In this document: positions 1 to 14,567 of the stretch, one piece after another
Layout of the letters: every line of letters begins with the position of its first letter
Position numbering within the stretch: the stretch's first letter is position 1
Source of the DNA: Megachile rotundata
Taxonomy: Eukaryota; Arthropoda; Insecta; Hymenoptera; Megachilidae
Reading direction: 5' to 3'
NCBI RefSeq assembly: GCF_050947335.1
Contig: NW_027473314.1
Coordinates: forward strand, 5,890,001-5,954,000
DNA length: 64,000 nucleotides
Notes under the pieces: generated by a model
Told to the model about the DNA's origin: nothing
Databases searched by the model: none
The model's input: only the letters and a program-made list of their open reading frames with translations
Position numbers and translations under genes: made by a program

Positions 1-1780
1 ATCATAAAATCACGATCATACAATCACGATCATACAATCACGATCATACAATCACAATCATACAATCGCAATCATACAATCGCAATATTACAATCGCAAT
101 CATACAATCGCAAAGTCACAATCACTATCATACAATCACAATCATACAATCAAAATCATACAATCACAATCATACAATCACAATCATACAATCCCAATCA
201 TACAATCCCAATCATTCAACCTCAATCATACAATCACAATCATACAAGCACAATCATACAATCACAATCTTTCTATCACAATCATACAATCACAATCATA
301 CAATCGCAATCATACAATCGCAATGTCACAATCACTATCATACAATCACAATCAAACAATCGCAATCATACAATCACAATCATACAATCACAATCATACA
401 ATCACAATCATACAATCACAACCATAGAATCACAATCATACACTCACAATCATACAATCGCAGTCATACAATCAAAATCATACAATCACAATCATAAAAT
501 CACAATCATACAATCACAATCATACAATCACCATCATACAATCACAATCATACAATCACTATCATACAATCACAATCATACAATCATAATCATATAATCA
601 CACTCATTAAATTGCAATCACACAATCACGCTCATACAATCACGATCATAAAATCACGATCATACAATCACGATCATACAATCACGATCATACAATCACA
701 ATCATACAATCGCAATCATACAATCGCAATATTACAATCGCAATCATACAATCGCAAAGTCACAATCACTATCATACAATCACAATCATACAATCCCAAT
801 CATACAATCACAATCATACAATCACAATCATACAATCCCAATCATACAATCCCAATCATTCAACCTCAATCATACAATCACAATCATACAATCACAATCA
901 TTTAATCACAATCATACAATCACAATCATACAATCACCATCATACAATCACAATCATACAATCATAATCATATAATCACACTCTTTAAATTGCAATCACA
1001 CAATCGCAATCATACAAATACAATCATAAAATCGCAATCATACAATCGCAATGTCACAATCACAATCATACAATCACAATCATACAAACGCAATCATACT
1101 ATCACTATCATATAATCACAATTATACAATCACAATCATACAATCACAATCATACAATCACCATCATACAATCACAATCATACAATCACCATCATACAAT
1201 CACAATCATACAATCATAATCATACAATCACAATCATACAATCACCATCATACAATCACAATCATACAATCATAATCATATAATCACAATCATACAATCA
1301 CAATCATACAATCACAATCATACAATAAAAGTCATACAATAAAAGTCATACAATCACATTCATACAATGACAATCATACAATCACAATCATACAATCACA
1401 ATCATACAAACACAATCATACAATCACAGTCATGCAATCACAATCATACAATCACAGTCATGCAATCACAATCATACAATCGCAATCATACAAACACAAT
1501 CATAAAATCGCAATCACACAATCGCAATGTCACAATCACAATCATACAATCACAATCATACAAAAGCAATCATACAATCACAATCATATAATCACAATTA
1601 TACAATCACAATCATACAATCACAAGCATACAATCACAATCATACAATCACAATCATACAATCACAATCATACAATCACAATCATACAATCTCAATCATG
1701 CAATCACAATCATACAATCAAAATCATATAATCACAATCATACAATCACAATCATACAATCACAATCATACAATCACAAT
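1..1780. repeat. 14-bp array, left segment, copy 1 (copied again at 6469)
   Basis: Positions 1-1212 reappear at 6469-7680 at an offset of 6468 bp (462 units). Landmarks include the CACGATCATA run, the CAACCTC unit near 217, the CTTTCTATC unit near 269 and the CATTAAAT unit near 603. After 1212 the two copies differ by a few whole units. About 1287-1780 then matches about 7951-8444 at an offset of 6664 bp (476 units), including the paired AATAAAAGTCATA units and the two CAGTCATGCAATC units. I saw no substitutions in the parts of 1-1212 I compared and a few in 1287-1780. All offsets are multiples of 14. Confidence 0.85.
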
Positions 1781-1781
1781 T

Positions 1782-4057
1782 ATACAATCACAATCATACA
1801 ATCACAATCATACAATCACAATCATACAATCACAATCATACAATCACAATCATGCAATCACAATCATACAATAAAAGTCATACAATAAAAGTCATACAGT
1901 CACATTCATACAATGACAATCATACAATCACAATCATACAATCACAATCATACAAACACAATCATACAATCACAGTCATGCAATCACAATCATACAATCG
2001 CAATCATACAATCGCAATATCACAATCACTATCATACAATCACAATCATACAATCACAGTCATACAATCACAATCATACAATCACAATCATACAATCACA
2101 GTCATACAATCACAATCATACAATCGCAATCATACAATCGCAATGTCACAATCACTATCGTACAATCACAATCATACAATCACAATCATACAATCACAAT
2201 CATACAATCAGAATCATACAATCACAATCATACAATCACAATCATACAATCACGACCATACAATCACGATCATACAATCACAATCATACAATCGCAATAT
2301 TACAATCGCAATCATACAATCACAATCATACAATTAAAATCATACAATCACAATCATACAATGACAATCATACAATCACAATCATACAATCATAATCATA
2401 CAATCACAATCATACAATCACAATCATACAATCACAATCATATAATCACAGTCATACAATCGCAATATTACAATCGCAATCATACAATCACAAACATCCA
2501 ATTAAAATCATACAATCACAATCATACAATGACAATCATACAATCACAATCATACAATCACAATCATACAATCACAATCATACAATCACAATCATACAAT
2601 CACAATCATATAATCACAATCATGCAATCACAATCATACAATCGAAATCATACAATCACAATCATACAGTCGCAATCATGCAATGACAATCATACAATCA
2701 CAATCATACAATTAAAATCATACAATCACAATCATACAATCACAATCATACAATCACAATCATGCAATCACAATCATACAATCACAATCATACAATCACA
2801 ATCATACAATAAAAGTCATACAATCACAATCATACAATGACAATCATACAATCAAAATCATACAATCACAATCATACAAACACAATCATACAATCACAGT
2901 CATGCAATCACAATCATACAATCGCAATCATACAATCGCAATATTACAATCACTATCATACAATAACAATCATACAATCACAGTCATACAATCACAATCA
3001 TACAATCACAATCATACAATCACAATCATACAATCACAATCATACAATCACAATCACACAATCGCAATCATACAATCGCAATGTCACAATCACTATCGTA
3101 CAATCACAATCATACAATCACAATCATACAATCACAATCATACAATCACGATCATACAATCACAATCATACAATCACGACCATACAATCACGATCATACA
3201 ATCACAATCATACAATCGCAATATTACAATCGCAATCATGCAATCACAATCATACAATCACAATCATACAATGACAATCATACAATCACAATCATACAAT
3301 CATAATCATACAATCACAATCATACAATCACGATCATACAATCACGATCATACAATCACGATCATACAATCACAATCATACAAATAACATCATACAAATA
3401 AAATCATACAACCACAATCATACAATCACAATCATACAATCACAGTCATACAATCACAATCATACAATCACAATCATACAAATAACATCATACAAATAAA
3501 ATCATACAACCACAATCATACAATCACAATCATACAATCACAGTCATACAATCACCGTCATACAATCACAATCATACAATCGCAATCATACAATCGCAAT
3601 GTCACAATCACTATTATACAATCACAATCATACAATCACAATCATACAAGCACAATCATACAATCATAATCTTTCTATCACAATCATACAATCACAATCA
3701 TACAATCGCAATCATACAATCGCAATGTCACAATCACTATCATACAATCACAATCAAACAATCGCAATCATACAATCACAATCATACAATCACAATCATA
3801 CAATCACAATCATACAATCACAATCATACAATCACAACCATAGAATCACAATCATACACTCACAATCATACAATCACAGTCATACAATCAAAATCATACA
3901 ATCACAATCATAAAATCACAATCATACAATCACGATCATACAATCACGATCATAAAATCACGATCATACAATCACGATCATACAATCACGATCATACAAT
4001 CACAATCATACAATCGCAATCATACAATCGCAATATTACAATCGCAATCATACAATC
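1782..4057. repeat. 2.28-kb duplication in the 14-bp array, copy 1
   Basis: This stretch is repeated at 4302-6577 with a constant offset of 2520 bp (180 units). It carries a dense set of landmark variants (AATAAAAGTCATACAGTC near 1885, CAAACATCCAATT near 2490, two CAAATAACATC/CAAATAAAATC pairs near 3381 and 3480) in the same order and spacing in both copies. Reading the copies against each other I found three differences: 3039 A versus 5559 G, 3094 T versus 5614 C, and 3841 T versus 6361 A. At the left edge the copies diverge just before 1782/4302, and at the right edge at 4058/6578. Such low divergence implies a recent event or continued homogenisation. Confidence 0.9.
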
Positions 4058-4301
4058 ACGATCATACAACCACAATCATACAATCGCAATCATACAATCG
4101 CAATATTACAATCGCAATCATACAATCGCAAAGTCACAATCACTATCATACAATCACAATCATACAATCAAAATCATACAATCACAATCATACAATCACA
4201 ATCATACAATCCCAATCATACAATCCCAATCATTCAACCTCAATCATACAATCACAATCATACAAGCACAATCATACAATCACAATCTTTCTATCAAAAT
4301 C

Positions 4302-6577
4302 ATACAATCACAATCATACAATCACAATCATACAATCACAATCATACAATCACAATCATACAATCACAATCATGCAATCACAATCATACAATAAAAGTCA
4401 TACAATAAAAGTCATACAGTCACATTCATACAATGACAATCATACAATCACAATCATACAATCACAATCATACAAACACAATCATACAATCACAGTCATG
4501 CAATCACAATCATACAATCGCAATCATACAATCGCAATATCACAATCACTATCATACAATCACAATCATACAATCACAGTCATACAATCACAATCATACA
4601 ATCACAATCATACAATCACAGTCATACAATCACAATCATACAATCGCAATCATACAATCGCAATGTCACAATCACTATCGTACAATCACAATCATACAAT
4701 CACAATCATACAATCACAATCATACAATCAGAATCATACAATCACAATCATACAATCACAATCATACAATCACGACCATACAATCACGATCATACAATCA
4801 CAATCATACAATCGCAATATTACAATCGCAATCATACAATCACAATCATACAATTAAAATCATACAATCACAATCATACAATGACAATCATACAATCACA
4901 ATCATACAATCATAATCATACAATCACAATCATACAATCACAATCATACAATCACAATCATATAATCACAGTCATACAATCGCAATATTACAATCGCAAT
5001 CATACAATCACAAACATCCAATTAAAATCATACAATCACAATCATACAATGACAATCATACAATCACAATCATACAATCACAATCATACAATCACAATCA
5101 TACAATCACAATCATACAATCACAATCATATAATCACAATCATGCAATCACAATCATACAATCGAAATCATACAATCACAATCATACAGTCGCAATCATG
5201 CAATGACAATCATACAATCACAATCATACAATTAAAATCATACAATCACAATCATACAATCACAATCATACAATCACAATCATGCAATCACAATCATACA
5301 ATCACAATCATACAATCACAATCATACAATAAAAGTCATACAATCACAATCATACAATGACAATCATACAATCAAAATCATACAATCACAATCATACAAA
5401 CACAATCATACAATCACAGTCATGCAATCACAATCATACAATCGCAATCATACAATCGCAATATTACAATCACTATCATACAATAACAATCATACAATCA
5501 CAGTCATACAATCACAATCATACAATCACAATCATACAATCACAATCATACAATCACAGTCATACAATCACAATCACACAATCGCAATCATACAATCGCA
5601 ATGTCACAATCACCATCGTACAATCACAATCATACAATCACAATCATACAATCACAATCATACAATCACGATCATACAATCACAATCATACAATCACGAC
5701 CATACAATCACGATCATACAATCACAATCATACAATCGCAATATTACAATCGCAATCATGCAATCACAATCATACAATCACAATCATACAATGACAATCA
5801 TACAATCACAATCATACAATCATAATCATACAATCACAATCATACAATCACGATCATACAATCACGATCATACAATCACGATCATACAATCACAATCATA
5901 CAAATAACATCATACAAATAAAATCATACAACCACAATCATACAATCACAATCATACAATCACAGTCATACAATCACAATCATACAATCACAATCATACA
6001 AATAACATCATACAAATAAAATCATACAACCACAATCATACAATCACAATCATACAATCACAGTCATACAATCACCGTCATACAATCACAATCATACAAT
6101 CGCAATCATACAATCGCAATGTCACAATCACTATTATACAATCACAATCATACAATCACAATCATACAAGCACAATCATACAATCATAATCTTTCTATCA
6201 CAATCATACAATCACAATCATACAATCGCAATCATACAATCGCAATGTCACAATCACTATCATACAATCACAATCAAACAATCGCAATCATACAATCACA
6301 ATCATACAATCACAATCATACAATCACAATCATACAATCACAATCATACAATCACAACCAAAGAATCACAATCATACACTCACAATCATACAATCACAGT
6401 CATACAATCAAAATCATACAATCACAATCATAAAATCACAATCATACAATCACGATCATACAATCACGATCATAAAATCACGATCATACAATCACGATCA
6501 TACAATCACGATCATACAATCACAATCATACAATCGCAATCATACAATCGCAATATTACAATCGCAATCATACAATC
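4302..6577. repeat. 2.28-kb duplication in the 14-bp array, copy 2
   Basis: This is the second copy of 1782-4057, offset 2520 bp, with three substitutions seen (5559, 5614, 6361). The two copies are separated by 4058-4301. That spacer is itself a partial copy of the array start: from about 4081 it matches 63 onward at an offset of 4018 bp (287 units), including the AAAGTCA, CAATCCC, CAACCTC and CTTTCTATC units. The duplicated module therefore spans the breakpoint of an earlier duplication. Confidence 0.9.
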
Positions 6578-8444
6578 GCAAAGTCACAATCACTATCATA
6601 CAATCACAATCATACAATCAAAATCATACAATCACAATCATACAATCACAATCATACAATCCCAATCATACAATCCCAATCATTCAACCTCAATCATACA
6701 ATCACAATCATACAAGCACAATCATACAATCACAATCTTTCTATCACAATCATACAATCACAATCATACAATCGCAATCATACAATCGCAATGTCACAAT
6801 CACTATCATACAATCACAATCAAACAATCGCAATCATACAATCACAATCATACAATCACAATCATACAATCACAATCATACAATCACAACCATAGAATCA
6901 CAATCATACACTCACAATCATACAATCGCAGTCATACAATCAAAATCATACAATCACAATCATAAAATCACAATCATACAATCACAATCATACAATCACC
7001 ATCATACAATCACAATCATACAATCACTATCATACAATCACAATCATACAATCATAATCATATAATCACACTCATTAAATTGCAATCACACAATCACGCT
7101 CATACAATCACGATCATAAAATCACGATCATACAATCACGATCATACAATCACGATCATACAATCACAATCATACAATCGCAATCATACAATCGCAATAT
7201 TACAATCGCAATCATACAATCGCAAAGTCACAATCACTATCATACAATCACAATCATACAATCCCAATCATACAATCACAATCATACAATCACAATCATA
7301 CAATCCCAATCATACAATCCCAATCATTCAACCTCAATCATACAATCACAATCATACAATCACAATCATTTAATCACAATCATACAATCACAATCATACA
7401 ATCACCATCATACAATCACAATCATACAATCATAATCATATAATCACACTCTTTAAATTGCAATCACACAATCGCAATCATACAAATACAATCATAAAAT
7501 CGCAATCATACAATCGCAATGTCACAATCACAATCATACAATCACAATCATACAAACGCAATCATACTATCACTATCATATAATCACAATTATACAATCA
7601 CAATCATACAATCACAATCATACAATCACCATCATACAATCACAATCATACAATCACCATCATACAATCACAATCATACAATCATAATCATATAATCACA
7701 ATCATACAATCACAATCATACAATCACAATCATACAATCACAATCATACAATAAAAGTCATACAATAAAAGTCATACAGTCACATTCATACAATGACAAT
7801 CATACAATCACAATCATACAATCACAATCATACAATCACAGTCATACAATCACAATCATACAATCGCAATCATACAATCGCAATGTCACAATCACTATCG
7901 TACAATCACAATCATACAATCACAATCATACAATCACAATCATACAATCACAATCATACAATCACAATCATACAATCACAATCATACAATAAAAGTCATA
8001 CAATAAAAGTCATACAATCACATTCATACAATGACAATCATACAATCACAATCATACAATCACAATCATACAAACACAATCATACAATCACAGTCATGCA
8101 ATCACAATCATACAATCACAGTCATGCAATCACAATCATACAATCGCAATCATACAAACACAATCATAAAATCGCAATCACACAATCGCAATGTCACAAT
8201 CACAATCATACAATCACAATCATACAAACGCAATCATACAATCACAATCATATAATCACAATTATACAATCACAATCATACAATCACAAGCATACAATCA
8301 CAATCATACAATCACAATCATACAATCACAATCATACAATCACAATCATACAATCTCAATCATGCAATCACAATCATACAATCAAAATCATATAATCACA
8401 ATCATACAATCACAATCATACAATCACAATCATACAATCACAAT
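6469..8444. repeat. 14-bp array, left segment, copy 2
   Basis: This re-presents 1-1780. The offset is 6468 bp up to about 7680, and 6664 bp from about 7951 to 8444. Between these, whole units are gained or lost: the paired AATAAAAGTCATA units occur once near 1324 but twice here, near 7751 and 7988. Changes against copy 1 include an AAACGCAATC unit near 8225 where copy 1 has AAAAGCAATC near 1561. The start joins 6577 without a break because the 2.28-kb module ends inside the same landmark run. Confidence 0.85.
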
Positions 8445-10064
8445 CATACAATCACAATCATACAATCACAATCATACAATCACAATCATACAATCACAAT
8501 CATACAATAAAAGTCATACAATAAAAGTCATACAGTCACATTCATACAATGACAATCATACAATCACAATCATACAACCACAATCATACAATCACAATCA
8601 TACAATCACAGTCATACAATCACAATCACACAATCGCAATCATACAATCGCAATGTCACAATCACTATCGTACAATCACAATCATACAATCACAATCATA
8701 CAATCACAATCATACAATCAGAATCATACAATCACAATCATACAATCACAATCATACAATCACGACCATACAATCACGATCATACAATCACAATCATACA
8801 ATCGCAATATTACAATCGCAATCATACAATCACAATCATACAATTAAAATCATACAATCACAATCATACAATGACAATCATACAATCACAATCATACAAT
8901 CATAATCATACAATCACAATCATACAATCACAATCATACAATCACAATCATATAATCACAGTCATACAATCGCAATATTACAATCGCAATCATACAATCA
9001 CAAACATCCAATTAAAATCATACAATCACAATCATATAATCACAATTATACAATCACAATCATACAATCACAAGCATACAATCACAATCATACAATCACA
9101 ATCATACAATCACAATCATACAATCACAATCATACAATCTCAATCATGCAATCACAATCATACAATCAAAATCATATAATCACAATCATACAATCACAAT
9201 CATACAATCACAATCATACAATCACAATCATACAATCACAATCATACAATCACAATCATACAATCACAATCATACAATAAAAGTCATACAATGAAAGTCA
9301 TACAATAACAATCATACAATCACAGTCATACAATCACAATCATACAATCACAATCATACAATCACAATCATACAATCACAGTCATACAATCACAATCACA
9401 CAATCGCAATCATACAATCGCAATGTCACAATCACTATCGTACAATCACAATCATACAATCACAATCATACAATCACGATCATACAATCACAATCATACA
9501 ATCACAATCATACAATCACAATCATATAATCACAATCATGCAACCACAATCATACAATCAACATCATACAATCACAATCATACAGTCGCAATCATGCAAT
9601 CACAATCATACAATCACAATCATACAATTAAAATCATACAATCACAATCATACAATCACAATCATACAATCATAATCATACAATCGCAATCATACAACCG
9701 CAATGTCACAATCACTATCATACAATCACAATCATACAATCACAATCATACAATCACAATCCTACTATCACAATCATACAATCACACTCATACAATCACA
9801 ATCATACAATCGCAATCATACAATCGCAATGTCACAATCACTATTATACAATCACAGTCATAAAATCACAATCATACAATCACGATCATACAATCACGAT
9901 CATACAATCACGATCATATAATCACGATCATACAATCACAATCATACAACCACAGTCTTACAATCACAATCATACAATCACAATCATACAATCGCAATCA
10001 TTCTATCACAATCATACAATCACAATCATACAATCGCAATCATTCTATCACAATCATACAATCA
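8445..10064. repeat. 14-bp array, right end (shuffled copies of earlier segments)
   Basis: From about 8512 this matches 1876 onward at an offset of 6636 bp, and from about 8871 matches 2361 onward at 6510 bp, so nine units are missing relative to the first copy. At about 9031-9266 the sequence switches to a copy of 8247-8496 (offset 784 bp, 56 units). This includes the unit pair with CATATAATC and CAATTATAC and the CAATCTCAATCATG unit. The last 750 bp hold units not seen in the same order elsewhere, such as CAATCAACATC near 9555, CAATCCTACTATC near 9760 and two CATTCTATC units near 10,000 and 10,040. No gene is seen. Confidence 0.75.
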
Positions 10065-10088
10065 CAATCTAACTCATATTATTAGCCA
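10059..10088. other. Junction between the 14-bp and 83-bp satellites
   Basis: The last 14-bp unit begins CAATCACAATC at 10,059. The 83-bp satellite begins with CAATCTAACTCATATT. The two share CAATC at 10,065-10,069, so the join sits inside a 5-bp overlap and no other sequence lies between the families. Both arrays are in good register right up to the join. A microhomology-mediated break and join, or template switching, would leave this signature. An assembly join between two arrays sharing short similarity would look the same, and I cannot tell them apart from this sequence alone. Confidence 0.85.
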
Positions 10089-11744
10089 TATTATGCTTAT
10101 ATGATCGATAGAACGGCAATTACTATATTCATTACTTTTATTATTATCAATCTAACGCATATTATTAACAATGTTATGCTAATATGAGCAATAGAACTAC
10201 AATTACTATACTTATTACACTCACTATTATCAATCTAACTCATATTATTAACCATATTATGCAGATATGATCGATAGGACGACAATAACTATACTCATTT
10301 CTCTTATTATTATCAATCCAACTCATATTATTAGCCATATTATGCATATATGACCGATAGAACGACAATTACTATACTTATTACGCTTATTATTATCAAT
10401 CTAACTCATACTATTAACCATATTATGCAGATATAATCGATAGAACTACAATTACTATACTCATTACTCTTATTATTATCAATCTAACTCATATTATTAG
10501 CCATATTATGCTTATATGATCGATAGGACGACAATTACTATACTTATTACTCTTATTATTATCAATCTAACTCATATTATTAGCCATATTATGCTCATAT
10601 GATCGATAGAACGACAATTACTATACTCATTACGCTTATTATTATCAATCTAACTCATACTATTAACCATATTATGCAGATATAATCGATAGAACTACAA
10701 TTACTATACTCATTACTCTTATTATTATCAATCTAACTCATATTATTAGCCATATTATGCTTATATGATCGATAGGACGACAATTACTATACTTATTACT
10801 CTTATTATTATCAATCTAACTCATATTATTAGCCATATTATGCTCATATGATCGATAGAACGACAATTACTATACCCATTACTCTTATTATTATCAATCT
10901 AACTCACATTATTAACCATATTATGCGTATATGATCGATAGAACGACAATTACTATACTCACTACTCTTATTATTATCAATCTAACTCATATTATTAGTC
11001 ACATTATGCTTATATGATCGATAGAACTACATTTACTATACTTATTACGCTTATTATTATCAATCTAACTCATACTATTAACCATATTATGCAGATATAA
11101 TCGATAGAACTACAATTACTATACTCATTACTCTTATTATTATCAATCTAACTCATATTATTAGCCATATTATGCTTATATGATCGATAGGACGACAATT
11201 ACTATACTTATTACTATTATTATTATCAATCTAACTCATATTATTAGCCATATTATGCTTATATGATCGATAGAACGACAATTACTATACTCATTACTCT
11301 TATTATTATCAATCTGACTCATATTATTCGCCATATTATGCTTATATGATCGATAGAACGACAATTACTGTACTTATTGCTCTTATTATTATCAATGTAA
11401 CTCATATTGTTAGCCATATTATGCTTATATGAGCAATAGAAATACAATTACTATACTTATTACACTCACTATTATCAATCTAACTCATATTATTAACCAT
11501 ATTATGCAGATATGATCGATAGGACGGCAATTACTATACTTATTACTCTTATTATTCTCAATCTACCTCATATTATTAGCCATATTATGCTTATATGATC
11601 GATAGAACGACAACTACTATACTTTTTACTCTTATTATTATCAATCTAACTCATATTATTAGCCATATTATGCTTATATGATCGATAGAACGACAATTAC
11701 TATACTTATTACTCTTATTATTATCCATCTATCTCAAATTATTA

Positions 11745-13070
11745 GCCATATTATGCTTATATGAGCAATAGAACTACAATTACTATACTTATTACACTCA
11801 CTATTATCAATCCAACTCATATTATTAACCAAATTATGCAGATATGATCGATAGGACGACAATTACTATACTTATTACTCTTATTATTATCCATCTATCT
11901 CATATTATTAGCCATATTATGCTTATATCATCGAGAGAACGACAATTACTCTACTTATTACTCTTATTATTATCAATCTAACTCATACTATTAGCCATAT
12001 AATGCTTATATGATCGACAGAACGACAATTACTATACTGATTACACTCACTATTATCAGTCTAACTCACATTATTAACCATATGAAGCTTATATGATAGA
12101 TAGAACGACAATTACTATACTCATTACCCTTATTATTATCAATCTAACTCATATTATTAGCCATATTATGCTTATATGATCGATAGAACGGCAATTACTA
12201 TATTCATTACTCTTATTATTATCAATCTCACGCATATTATTAACCATATTATGCGTATATGAGCAATAGAACTACAATTACTATACTTATTACACTCACT
12301 ATTATCAATCTAAGTCATATTGTTAACCATATTATGCAGAGATGATCAATAGAACGACAATTACTATACTTATTACTCTTATTATTATCAATCTAACTCA
12401 TATTATTAGCCATGTTATGCTTATGTGATCGATAGAACGACAATTACTATACTTTTTACTCTTATTATTATCAATCTAACTCTTATTATTAGCCATATTA
12501 TGCTTATATGATCGATAGAACTACAATTACTATACTTATTACTCTTATTATTATCAATCTAACTCATACTATTAACCATATTATGCAGATATAATCGATA
12601 GAACTACAATTACTATACTCATTACTCTTATTATTATCAATCGAACTCATATTATTAGCCATATTATGCTTATATTATCGATAGAACGACAATTACTATA
12701 CTCATTACTCTTATTATTATCAATTTAACTCATATTATTAGCCATATTATGCTTATATGATCGATAGAACGACAATTACTATACTTTTTACTCTTATTAT
12801 TATCAATCTAACTCTTATTGTTAGCCATATTATGCTTATATGATCGATAAAACTACAATTACTATACTTATTACTCTTATTATTATCAATCTAACTCATA
12901 CTATTAACCATATTATGCAGATATAATCGATAGAACTACAATTACTATACTTATTACTCTTATTATTATCCATCTATCTCAAATTATTAGCCATATTATG
13001 CTTATATGATCGATAGAACGACAATTACTATACTCATTTCTCTTATTATTATCAATCTAACTCATATTAT
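11745..13070. repeat. HOR block, first of three (about 16 monomers)
   Basis: The order of monomer types here matches 14,568-15,892 at an offset of 2823 bp: 34 monomers plus the single-base insertion near 14,566. Landmarks are the ACCAAATTATGCAG monomer at 11,828, the TCATCGAGAG monomer near 11,930, and the AAGCTTATATGATAGATAG monomer at 12,085, whose AAGCTT is a HindIII site absent from most monomers. At the right end the copies diverge near 13,070 (AGCCATGTTATG against AACCATATTATG). Confidence 0.8.
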
Positions 13071-14567
13071 TAGCCATGTTATGCTTATATGATCGATAGA
13101 ACGACAATTGCTATACTTATTACTCTTATTATTATCAATCTAACTCATATTATTATCCATATTATGCTTATATGATCGATAGAACTACAATTACAGTACT
13201 GATTACACTCACTATTATCAATCTAAGTCATATTATTAGCCATATTATGCTTATATGATCAATAGAACGACAATTACTATACTTATTACTCTTACTATTA
13301 TCAATCTAACTCATATTATTAGCCATATTATGTTCATATGATCGATAGAACGACAATTACTATACTCATTACTCTTATTATTATCAATCTGACTCATATT
13401 ATTCGCCATATTATGCTTATATGATCGACACAACGACAATTACTGTACTTATTGCTCTTATTATTATCAATGTAACTCATATTGTTAGCCATATTATGCT
13501 TATATGAGCAATAGAACTACAATTACTATACTTATTACACTCACTATTATCAATCCAACTCATATTATTAACCAAATTATGCAGATATGATCGATAGGAC
13601 GACAATTACTATACTTATTACTCTTATTATTATCCATCTATCTCATATTATTAGCCATATTATGCTTATATCATCGAGAGAACGACAATTACTCTACTTA
13701 TTACTCTTATTATTATCAATCTAACTCATACTATTAGCCATATTATGCTTATATGATCGACAGAACGACAACTACTATACTCATTACTCTTATTATTATC
13801 AATCTAACTCATATTATTAGCCATATTATGCTTATATGATCGATAGGACGACAATTACTATACTTATTACTCTTATTATTATCAATCTAACTCATATTAT
13901 TAGCCATATTATGCTTATATGATCGATAGAACGACAATTACTATACTCATTACTCTTATTATTATCAATCTGACTCATATTATTCGCCATATTATGCTTA
14001 TATGATCGACAGAACGACAATTACTGTACTTATTGCTCTTATTATTATCAATGTAACTCATATTGTTAGCCATATTATGCTTATATGAGCAATAGAAATA
14101 CAATTACTATACTTATTACACTCACTATTATCAATCTAACTCATATTATTAACCATATTATGCAGATATGATCGATAGGACGGCAATTACTATACTTATT
14201 ACTCTTATTATTCTCAATCTACCTCATATTATTAGCCATATTATGCTTATATGATCGATAGAACGACAACTACTATACATTTTACTCTTATTATTATCAA
14301 TCTAACTCATATTATTAGCCATATTATGCTTATATGATCGATAGAACTACAATTACTATACTTATTACTCTTATTATTACCAATCTAACTCATACTAAAA
14401 ACCATATTATGCAGATATAATCGATAGAACTACAATTACTATACTCATTGCTCTTATTATTATCAATCTAACTCATATTATTAGCCATATTATGCTTATA
14501 TTATCGATAGAACGACAATTACTATACTTATTACTCTTATTATTATCCATCTATCTCAAATTATTTA

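Larger units (their letters stand above)
1..10069. repeat. 14-bp satellite array (about 718 units)
   Basis: The stretch is a head-to-tail array of the 14-bp unit CAATCACAATCATA. The unit reads as an imperfect dimer, TCACAA followed by TCATACAA, that is a hexamer plus the same hexamer with TA inserted. The first complete unit starts at 7 and the last at 10,059, exactly 718 unit lengths apart, so there is no net length drift in 10 kb. Variants are substitutions: CAATCGCAAT, CACGATCATA, CAATATTA, AAAGTCA, AATGTCA, CAATCCCAAT, CAACCTC, CTTTCTATC, AATAAAAGTCATA and CAAATAACATC. They recur in fixed order in several places. The plus strand has almost no G. Because 14 is not a multiple of 3 and the unit has no stop in any forward frame, every forward frame reads SQSYNHNHTITIIQ-like peptide until a variant unit brings TAA. 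I see no gene, promoter or element inside. Family identity is unknown to me. Confidence 0.97.

Noticed and set aside
3369..3520. CAAATAACATC/CAAATAAAATC units as an inserted element in the 14-bp array
   Set aside because: Each is exactly 14 bp and in register, so they are substituted units. The pair occurs twice per 2.28-kb module because of local duplication.
612..9921. Many open frames of 72-218 residues with HNHTITIIQSQSYN repeats in the first 10 kb
   Set aside because: All are overlapping frames of the same 14-bp repeat, which has no stops in its consensus. Frames overlap each other, starts are chance variants (CATGCAATC, CAATGACAATC, CAATGTCAC), and ends are chance TAA variants. There is no splice, promoter or unique flank.
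1..10069. CRISPR-like array
   Set aside because: There are no spacers: the repeat is contiguous 14-bp units, and the recurring variants are substitutions rather than unique spacers.
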